A stretch of DNA of 11,338 nt from Sphaerochaeta sp. UBA5849 (GTDB lineage Bacteria > Spirochaetota > Spirochaetia > Sphaerochaetales > Sphaerochaetaceae): the NCBI GenBank assembly GCA_002432715.1, contig DJGJ01000025.1, forward strand, positions 1-11,338. Reading direction: 5' to 3'. A model generated the notes under the pieces. That model was not told where the DNA came from. It searched no databases and saw nothing but the letters and a program-made list of their open reading frames with translations. Numbering within the stretch: position 1 is the stretch's first letter; each line of letters starts with the position of its first letter. Of the stretch, positions 6,263-11,338 are shown in pieces. The position numbers were made by a program, and so were the translations under genes.

Positions 6263-7150
6263 ATGGCCTATTGCATTCGATGCGGCGTGAAACTTGAAGA
6301 GGGGAGCAAAGCTTGTCCCCTCTGTAAAACACCGGTACACCTCCCCGAAGGTATGGAAGAGCAGAAGCAGCAACCGCTGTTTGCACAGAATCTTCCTTCC
6401 AAGGGTATGGGCGGGGTCAATAAGACACGCAAGGGTGTTATTGAGTTGATCGTCTCCCTGCTGGTCATCAGCGAGTTGACCGTGTTCCTTTCCATGTGGC
6501 TCAGCGGCAACGGAAGCCAGAGCTTCATCCCGCTTTTCAGTATCGCCATGGCCTCCCTCTCCCTGATTCTTGCCTTCAGTGTGAAGCCGGCCTATACCGT
6601 GCAGGCATCGATACAATGCCTGCTTGTCGCCGTCTATCTCTTCGGCTTGGACGCTGCAGACTTGAAAATAAGTTGGTCCTTGATCGCCAGCCCCGCCGTC
6701 GGAGTAGGCTGGTTGTATTTCGTCTATCCCTTCTCCCGCAGGGCTGCCCAAAAACCGAAAACGGCTGCAGGGGTATGTCTGGCAGGCTCGCTTGCATATC
6801 TTGCGTTGATCAATCTCGTGCTGGAACATAGCCTGACCTGGTTCATCCCTGTCACGCTTCCCGTAATCGCCACCTTGCTGGTTTTGCTTGGCTTGTTTGG
6901 TCTCTGGTTCTCCAAACGAAAGAACAAGCGCGTCCCCCTTGCCGATGTCGTGCTGGCTACGCTGGTTGTATTGTTTGGAACAATTACCTCGCTTGATTTC
7001 TTTCTTTCTGGGTATCAACTGGGTGTATTCACCCTGCGGTGGTCGAGGGGCCTCTTGGGTGCAAGCTTTGTCATACTGGTCTTCTTGGTCAGTGTTTCAG
7101 TCTCCAGGCGGGTAAGGCGTTACTTTACCAGCCACAATCGTCATACGTAA
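6263..7150 (+). CDS. Zinc-ribbon multi-pass membrane protein (DUF6320-like)
   Basis: The 295-residue protein starts with a zinc ribbon made of C4-C7 and C18-C21 (CIRC ... CPLC). A polar linker runs to residue 57, followed by about eight hydrophobic spans near 59-81, 88-106, 112-131, 137-156, 168-187, 191-216, 226-247 and 259-281. Basic residues flank the last spans. It is an integral inner-membrane protein with a probably cytoplasmic zinc ribbon. From memory, clostridial genomes often place a zinc-ribbon membrane protein (annotated DUF6320) beside a COG4908 acyltransferase, and this pair matches that layout. The family name is therefore a contextual call that needs a profile search. Only 8 bases separate it from the acyltransferase. 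It may anchor, regulate or export for that enzyme; no function is established. Its stop lies 1 base from the end of the convergent ybaK gene. Confidence 0.8.
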   Translation: MAYCIRCGVKLEEGSKACPLCKTPVHLPEGMEEQKQQPLFAQNLPSKGMGGVNKTRKGVIELIVSLLVISELTVFLSMWLSGNGSQSFIPLFSIAMASLSLILAFSVKPAYTVQASIQCLLVAVYLFGLDAADLKISWSLIASPAVGVGWLYFVYPFSRRAAQKPKTAAGVCLAGSLAYLALINLVLEHSLTWFIPVTLPVIATLLVLLGLFGLWFSKRKNKRVPLADVVLATLVVLFGTITSLDFFLSGYQLGVFTLRWSRGLLGASFVILVFLVSVSVSRRVRRYFTSHNRHT

Positions 7151-7151
7151 G

Positions 7152-7619
7152 TCAAGTGAAGTCGGCAAAAGTTGCGTTTGCCGCGCGCACTAGATCTTCA
7201 GGCCTCAGTTTGAGCTGGAGACCCCTTTGCCCCGCGCTGACAAAAATGTACTCCTCCAGCTGTGCCAGCTCCTCTACAAACGTAGGGTAGTGCTTTTTCA
7301 TCCCAAGAGGAGAACAGCCTCCCCTGACATACCCGGTCAGGTCCTGCAGCTGGGTGAGCTTGATCAAGTCAATATCCTTGCTCCCGGTGAGGGTGCGGGC
7401 TTTCTTCAAGCTGACACTGAAATCGGCCGGCAGGCAAAAAACGTAGACATTCTTGGAGTCGTCCTGCATGACTATGGTCTTGAAAACCTGTTGGGGAAGC
7501 AGTCCGGCAGTCTGGCTTGCATGCACAGCATCCAAGTGCTCCTCATCCCAATCATAGGAGAGTACCTCATACTCGATACCCATGCTCTCCAAAATTCTCA
7601 TTGCATTGGTTTTCTTCAT
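7152..7619 (-). CDS. ybaK: Cys-tRNA(Pro)/Cys-tRNA(Cys) deacylase, YbaK/EbsC family
   Basis: The 155-residue product has the full YbaK pattern: VFKTIV with the key Lys47, GYVRGGCSPLGMKK (96-109, including the GxxP loop), PTFVEE, and VSAGQRGLQLKLRPEDL (127-143). YbaK hydrolyses Cys-tRNA(Pro) made in error by prolyl-tRNA synthetase, a trans-editing step in translation fidelity, in the cytosol. The start is ATG 7619, with AGGA (7627-7630) 7 bases upstream on the minus strand. It lies upstream of neither operon and is transcribed alone. The terminator of the transporter operon (7659-7686) separates it from that operon, so it needs its own promoter in about 40 bases, and I could not identify one convincingly. 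It ends 1 base from the convergent membrane-protein gene. Confidence 0.93.
   Translation of the reverse strand: MKKTNAMRILESMGIEYEVLSYDWDEEHLDAVHASQTAGLLPQQVFKTIVMQDDSKNVYVFCLPADFSVSLKKARTLTGSKDIDLIKLTQLQDLTGYVRGGCSPLGMKKHYPTFVEELAQLEEYIFVSAGQRGLQLKLRPEDLVRAANATFADFT
7163..7183. terminator. Perfect 7-base-pair stem-loop just past the plus-strand operon end
   Basis: CGGCAAA (7163-7169) pairs perfectly with TTTGCCG (7177-7183) across a 7-base loop. It lies 13 bases beyond the zinc-ribbon gene stop and inside the last codons of ybaK. There is no T tract on either side, so it is at best a weak or factor-assisted terminator for the plus-strand operon. Confidence 0.3.
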
Positions 7620-7658
7620 GCCTGTATCCTATGCAATCGAAACAAAGAGGGCAAGGGC

Positions 7659-7686
7659 AAAAGAAACGAGGACCCACAGGTCCTCG
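7659..7686 (-). terminator. Rho-independent terminator of the ABC transporter operon
   Basis: On the minus strand, CGAGGACC (7686-7679) and GGTCCTCG (7674-7667) form a perfect 8-pair stem with a 4-base loop, followed directly by TTTCTTTT (7666-7659). It starts 21 bases after the TAG of the last permease. This is a standard intrinsic terminator in the right orientation. Confidence 0.85.
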
Positions 7687-7707
7687 AAACATAAACATTA
7701 GCTAACA

Positions 7708-8679
7708 CTATTTGTCATCGATGGCAAACGACGTACCCAACGCCGCAGGGGAGGCGAAGGAGCCTCGTTTCTTCTGATTGATGATCGTCATGGCAGTGAG
7801 CACCAACAGGGTGATCAAATAGGGGGAGAATCCAAGGAACTGGGCTGGGATGACCATTTTGAAACCAGCAGCCTGAAGGCTGAACTGCAGACTGGTGATA
7901 CCGCCGAAAACCAAGGTGCCGATGACCACACGGCCGGGGTTCCATGCCGAGAAAATCACCAACGCAATGACGATCCAGCCTTTGCCACCGGTCATACCCT
8001 CATTCCAGCTGGGGATGAAGCTCAATGAGAGGCATGCACCGCCCAAGCCGGCAAACATGCCGCCGATGATGGTGTACAGGTATCGGATCTTAGATACGGA
8101 GATGCCCATGGCAGCAGCTGTTCTTGGATTCTCTCCAACAGCGCGGACGACCATGCCGTGCTTTGTCTTATAGAGGAAGAACCAGGCGAACGGCAGAAGG
8201 AAGTACAAAGCATAGGTGAGAACGGATACGTCGAAGAGGGCGCCGATGACGGGAATCCGGCTCAAACCTGGAATAGCGATATTGTCAAATTTGGAAGCAA
8301 GATTCATGCCTGTAAGGTTGTAATTATTGGTTGCCGGTCCCAATCTCTGGCCTAAAAAGTTTGCCAGGCCGGTACCGAACATGGTGATGGCCAAGCCGGA
8401 TACGACTTGGTTTGCCCGCATGGTGATGCACAGGAATGCGTGAATCAGGGAGAGAGCAGCCCCTACAAGCATCGCTGCAAGCAATGCGACCAGGAGGTTG
8501 CCCGTATTGTAGGCTGTAGCAAAACCGGCCAACGCCCCCATGAGCATCGTGCCTTCCATCCCAAGATTGAGGATGCCGGTTTTCTCGGTGTACACCTCTC
8601 CCAAGGTCGCATACGTCAGCGATGTTCCCATTGCAAGCGTTGCTGCCAGCAGCCGGGTGAAGAAATCAAGAAAGTTCAT
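7708..8679 (-). CDS. BMP-type ABC importer, inner-membrane permease 2 (NupQ/RfuD-like)
   Basis: The 323-residue protein is very hydrophobic, with roughly 8-10 membrane spans, and belongs to the BPD_transp_2 permease family. LGEVYTEKTGILNLGMEGTM (26-45) is the hallmark N-terminal block of the second permease of nucleoside and BMP-type importers. GENPRTAAAMGISV (182-195) is the cytoplasmic coupling loop that contacts the ATPase. It would form the translocation channel with the neighbouring permease. AGGAGG at 8687-8692 lies 7 bases before the start. The start overlaps the stop of the upstream permease by 4 bases, and the gene is last in the operon, ahead of the 7659-7686 terminator. Substrate specificity is not readable here: purine nucleosides (NupNOPQ type) or riboflavin (RfuABCD of treponemes) are the main options. 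Confidence 0.92.
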   Translation of the reverse strand: MNFLDFFTRLLAATLAMGTSLTYATLGEVYTEKTGILNLGMEGTMLMGALAGFATAYNTGNLLVALLAAMLVGAALSLIHAFLCITMRANQVVSGLAITMFGTGLANFLGQRLGPATNNYNLTGMNLASKFDNIAIPGLSRIPVIGALFDVSVLTYALYFLLPFAWFFLYKTKHGMVVRAVGENPRTAAAMGISVSKIRYLYTIIGGMFAGLGGACLSLSFIPSWNEGMTGGKGWIVIALVIFSAWNPGRVVIGTLVFGGITSLQFSLQAAGFKMVIPAQFLGFSPYLITLLVLTAMTIINQKKRGSFASPAALGTSFAIDDK

Positions 8680-9740
8680 ACGCCAGCCTCCTTGTGCTTT
8701 GCATGGAGCACCAATCGATATTCAGTAAAAATGCTTCCGGCAAGCAAGGGGATGAGGATCAAGCCCTGCATCACTTCACCCATCGCAGAGGGTAGTTTCA
8801 TAATCTGCAGGGCATCCGATCCCGTTTCCAATGCCGCCATGATAATGGCTACCAGGATGGAGACAAAGGGGTTGAGCCCGCTCATCCATGCGATGATGAT
8901 GCCGGTAAAGCCATACCCGGAGTTTACTCCCTTGGTAAGCTGGTGCGTGACGGCAGCACTGTCGATGACTCCTGCAAGGCCTGCAATGCCTCCACTGACG
9001 AGCATGGCCAGAATGATGTTCCGCTTGATTGAAACACCCTGACAACGGGCGGCCTGTTGGTTCTTGCCGATCATATTGAGTTCAAATCCCCAGCGGGTCT
9101 TATAAAGCACAAACCAGAGAATGACAACGAGGATCAAGGCGATGTAGAGGCCGGCATGTACTCTTCCCCAAATCCTCGGCAGCCATGCAGCCTCAGGGTA
9201 CAGAATCGTTCCCATGTTTCCACGGGGAGCCTTCCATGCATTGATGTACAAGTATTCCGCATAGCCTATGATGATATAGTTCATCATCAGTGTGGTAAGC
9301 GTCTCATCGACACTCCATTGCGCCTTCAAGAGGCCGGGAATGCCTCCCCACATAGCCCCGAACAAAATTCCAACCACAATGCCGACAGGAAGCAGCAGGT
9401 ACGTGGGAAGGAAGGTCCAGAACTGCATGACCCAGGTGATGCCGATCACACCGCTGACATACTGGCCTTCGGCCCCGATGTTCCAGAACTTGAGACGGAA
9501 CGCAATACCGACAGCAAGCCCGCAGAGCAGCAGCGGTATGGCCTTTACTATCGTATACTGGATTTTTGTCTGGCTGCCGAATGCACCCTTGAGCATGGCG
9601 GCATAGGTTCTCACCGGGTTTGCATTGGAGATTGAAAGCACAATGGCACCAAGGATGAATGAGACCAGGAGACTGACGATAGGGACGAGGATGGTCATTT
9701 TTTTTGAGCGATAGTCACGCTTTTCAAGGCTGAATCTCAT
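8676..9740 (-). CDS. BMP-type ABC importer, inner-membrane permease 1 (NupP/RfuC-like)
   Basis: The 354-residue BPD_transp_2 permease has about 9-10 hydrophobic spans after a short basic N-terminus. FRLKFWNIGAEGQYVSG (81-97) is the signature block of the first permease of this importer class. TLMMNYI (150-156) and the coupling loop GKNQQAARCQGVSI (225-238) follow, then a Gly-rich span (SGGIAGLAGVID) and GYGFTGIIIAW (275-285). It pairs with the second permease to form the channel. AGGAGG at 9746-9751, 5 bases from ATG 9740, lies inside the end of the ATPase gene, whose stop overlaps this start by 4 bases. A run of eight A residues on the coding strand (9705-9698) encodes K13-K14 and the first base of M15, and is a possible slippage site. 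Confidence 0.92.
   Translation of the reverse strand: MRFSLEKRDYRSKKMTILVPIVSLLVSFILGAIVLSISNANPVRTYAAMLKGAFGSQTKIQYTIVKAIPLLLCGLAVGIAFRLKFWNIGAEGQYVSGVIGITWVMQFWTFLPTYLLLPVGIVVGILFGAMWGGIPGLLKAQWSVDETLTTLMMNYIIIGYAEYLYINAWKAPRGNMGTILYPEAAWLPRIWGRVHAGLYIALILVVILWFVLYKTRWGFELNMIGKNQQAARCQGVSIKRNIILAMLVSGGIAGLAGVIDSAAVTHQLTKGVNSGYGFTGIIIAWMSGLNPFVSILVAIIMAALETGSDALQIMKLPSAMGEVMQGLILIPLLAGSIFTEYRLVLHAKHKEAGV
8687..8692 (-). promoter_or_regulatory. Shine-Dalgarno site of permease 2
   Basis: A perfect AGGAGG on the minus strand inside the end of the permease 1 gene, 7 bases before ATG 8679. It confirms the overlapping start. Confidence 0.8.
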
Positions 9741-11278
9741 ATATTCCTCCTCTCTACGCCAGCCATCAACATCCCCAGCTCCTCGGTGGTTGCATCCGCT
9801 GCATTCACAATATCCATAATTCTTCCTTCAAACATGACGGCGATTCTGTCCGCCACCATCAACAGTTCCTCCAGCTCTTCACTGACCAGCAGTACGGCAT
9901 TGCCCTTGTCCCGCTGTTTGATGATGTTCTGCCTTACCGCTTCAGTGGCCCCGACATCGAGTCCCCTCGAGGGGTAGACTGCGATCAGGATGCCCCCGCA
10001 TGAATCGATTTCCCGGGCCAGGATGGTCTTTTGTATATTTCCTCCACTGAGGAACTTGACCGATGTGTCCTGGTTGGGTGTCTTGATGGTAAATACTTCG
10101 ATGAGGTGATCGGCAAACTTGCGCACCCAATTGCGTTTGATCACGCTGTGACTGGACAACTCCTTGGTGCGATACTTCTTCATGGAGAGGTTGTCGCCGA
10201 CACTCATGTCTCCAACAACACCCATGCGCCCGCGGTCGGCCGGGATGTGGCTTACCCCGCTCTTGATGATCTGCAGCGGGGTCTTGTTGGTCATATCCTT
10301 TCCGTTGAGATAAATCGAACCTTCATCGACCTTGAGCAATCCGGTGATTGCTTCAGTCAACTGTTGCTGTCCATTGCCTGCAACCCCTGCGATTCCAAGG
10401 ATTTCTCCACCGCGGATGGAGAAGCTCACATGGTCGAGCACCGGCTTGCCTCCACCGATGGGAAGGACCACCACATCCTTTGCCTCCACCATGACATCGC
10501 CGGGCTTGAAGGGCCCTCTATCCAAGGAGAAGAGGATGTCGCGTCCTACCATCATATTGGCAAGATCCTGTACCCGCTTGATTGATTTTGTGCTGCAGGT
10601 TGATACGCTTTTGCCCCTTCTGAGGACTTGCACCGTGTGGCTGAATTCCATGACCTCATCCATCTTGTGGGTGATGAAGATGGCACTCTTTCCCTCAGCC
10701 AGCATTTTCTTCAGGATCTCATTCAAATCCCGGGATTCGCCGGGAGTAAGCACTGCAGTCGGCTCATCAAGAATGAGGATGTCTGCACCACGGTACAACA
10801 GCTTGAGAATCTCGACGCGCTGCTGTTCTCCCACTGAGAGATCCTGGATGATTTTATCGGGATACACCTGTAAACCGTAGCGTTTGCTCAATTCGGTGAT
10901 TTTCGCTTTTATTTCTGCCATCGGAGGGATGAAGGGCAGGTCCTTCATGCCAAGGATGATGTTTTCGGCAACACTCATATTGCCCACCAGCATGAACTCT
11001 TGGTGGATCATGCCGATGCCCAAAGCCATGGAGTCTTGGGGGGAGTTGATTTCGACAAGGTTCCCCTTGACGTAAATCTCTCCGCTGTCTGGTCGGTACA
11101 AGCCGACCAGCATGTTCATCAGGGTACTTTTACCGGCCCCGTTCTCACCAAGCAAGGCAAGAACTTCGCCCTTATGCAAGGTCAGACTAACCTGGTCGTT
11201 GGCAAGAACCCCGGGAAAGTGTTTTGTTATGTTGACCATACGCACGACGGGCGTTTCGTCGGTGTTTATTTCACTCAT
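9737..11278 (-). CDS. BMP-type ABC importer, double-domain ATPase (NupO/RfuB-like)
   Basis: The 513-residue protein has two ABC domains in tandem, as in sugar and nucleoside importers of this class. Domain 1 is canonical: Walker A GENGAGKST (44-52), Q-loop Gln93, signature LSVGEQQ (147-153), Walker B ILILDEP with D171 and E172, and His204. Domain 2 is degenerate: its Walker A position reads GVAGNGQQQ (298-306), with Gln in place of Lys. It keeps a signature LSGGNIQK (410-417), and its Walker B region reads LIAVYPSRGLDVGA (431-444) without the catalytic Glu. Such asymmetry is normal for this family, where only one site hydrolyses ATP efficiently. The protein would bind the two permeases at the inner face of the membrane. 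ATG 11278 is chosen because an in-frame TGA lies upstream at 11326-11324 with no other ATG between; its Shine-Dalgarno site is poor. The binding lipoprotein gene is expected further upstream, off the window. Confidence 0.93.
   Translation of the reverse strand: MSEINTDETPVVRMVNITKHFPGVLANDQVSLTLHKGEVLALLGENGAGKSTLMNMLVGLYRPDSGEIYVKGNLVEINSPQDSMALGIGMIHQEFMLVGNMSVAENIILGMKDLPFIPPMAEIKAKITELSKRYGLQVYPDKIIQDLSVGEQQRVEILKLLYRGADILILDEPTAVLTPGESRDLNEILKKMLAEGKSAIFITHKMDEVMEFSHTVQVLRRGKSVSTCSTKSIKRVQDLANMMVGRDILFSLDRGPFKPGDVMVEAKDVVVLPIGGGKPVLDHVSFSIRGGEILGIAGVAGNGQQQLTEAITGLLKVDEGSIYLNGKDMTNKTPLQIIKSGVSHIPADRGRMGVVGDMSVGDNLSMKKYRTKELSSHSVIKRNWVRKFADHLIEVFTIKTPNQDTSVKFLSGGNIQKTILAREIDSCGGILIAVYPSRGLDVGATEAVRQNIIKQRDKGNAVLLVSEELEELLMVADRIAVMFEGRIMDIVNAADATTEELGMLMAGVERRNI
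9746..9751 (-). promoter_or_regulatory. Shine-Dalgarno site of permease 1
   Basis: A perfect AGGAGG on the minus strand in the last codons of the ATPase gene, 5 bases before ATG 9740. It explains the 4-base stop/start overlap. Confidence 0.8.
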
Positions 11279-11338
11279 GTTTTGTCCGTTTACAATGCCC
11301 GAAAATGGGCGGTATTGGGCTAATCAAGGAGAGGCGGG
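11279..11338 (-). other. Upstream leader or intergenic stretch with a small stem-loop
   Basis: These 60 bases precede the ATPase gene. On the minus strand two of the three frames contain stops here. One frame stays open to the edge and would overlap the ATPase start, but the peptide it encodes resembles nothing I know. A short stem (11297-11300 with 11307-11310, GCCC/GGGC, 6-base loop) is present, with no T tract. Such hairpins often sit between a binding-protein gene and the ATPase gene and set their relative expression, but this is a guess. Confidence 0.3.

Noticed and set aside
5975..7018. 347-codon open frame on the minus strand opposite the acyltransferase and zinc-ribbon genes
   Set aside because: It is antisense to two well-supported genes, the peptide is polar low-complexity with no family resemblance, and it has no ribosome binding site logic. 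It is a shadow frame.
7620..7658. Possible ybaK promoter: TTGCCC and TAGGAT with a 17-base spacer on the minus strand
   Set aside because: The -10 would overlap the Shine-Dalgarno site and transcription would start almost at the ATG, so the match is probably chance.
8407..9635. Plus-strand open frames (211 and 192 codons) opposite the permease genes
   Set aside because: They are antisense to clear BPD_transp_2 permeases; composition and lack of motifs show they are shadows.
1..11338. CRISPR arrays, insertion sequences, tRNA genes, prophage or defence genes
   Set aside because: I looked for regular direct repeats, terminal inverted repeats, transposase or integrase motifs and cloverleaf patterns and found none.

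Overview
This window looks like chromosomal DNA from a free-living or gut-type spirochaete of the Sphaerochaeta group (Sphaerochaetaceae). That placement is inferred from gene content, tight ATGA-coupled operons, moderate GC and general protein similarity; no rRNA or marker gene here proves it. I see no mobile elements, tRNAs or CRISPR arrays. Coding density is very high: no gap between genes exceeds about 90 bases, and most neighbours overlap or touch.

Layout. (A) 1-2818, plus strand: a three-gene run of a 5'-truncated, extremely acidic protein of unknown function, an inositol-monophosphatase-family phosphatase and a HAD-family phosphatase. The genes are joined by two 4-base ATGA overlaps. 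(B) 2805-3335, minus strand: a flavodoxin-fold NAD(P)H/FMN reductase with an iron-sulfur-flavoprotein-like cysteine cluster. It converges on the HAD gene with a 14-base tail-to-tail overlap that sits inside an imperfect hairpin. (C) 3336-3419: a short divergent control region with palindromic hexamers and a plausible ridA promoter. (D) 3420-7150, plus strand: ridA, gcvT, a COG4908-type condensation-fold acyltransferase, and a zinc-ribbon multi-pass membrane protein. (E) 7152-7619, minus strand: a YbaK-type Cys-tRNA(Pro) deacylase. (F) 7708-11278, minus strand: an ABC importer (double ATPase plus two permeases) of the BMP/nucleoside type. It has 4-base overlaps between genes, strong Shine-Dalgarno sites and a clear rho-independent terminator at 7659-7686.

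How they fit together. Region F is one transport machine that lacks only its binding lipoprotein, which is expected off the right edge. Its substrate may be purine nucleosides or riboflavin, and the sequence alone does not decide. In region D, RidA (enamine/imine deamination) and GcvT (glycine cleavage to methylene-tetrahydrofolate) both touch serine/glycine/one-carbon metabolism, but no gcvH or gcvP gene accompanies gcvT here. The acyltransferase plus zinc-ribbon membrane protein form a coupled pair whose substrate is unknown. That pair is the best candidate for an undescribed pathway in this window. The rest is ordinary housekeeping and transport content.
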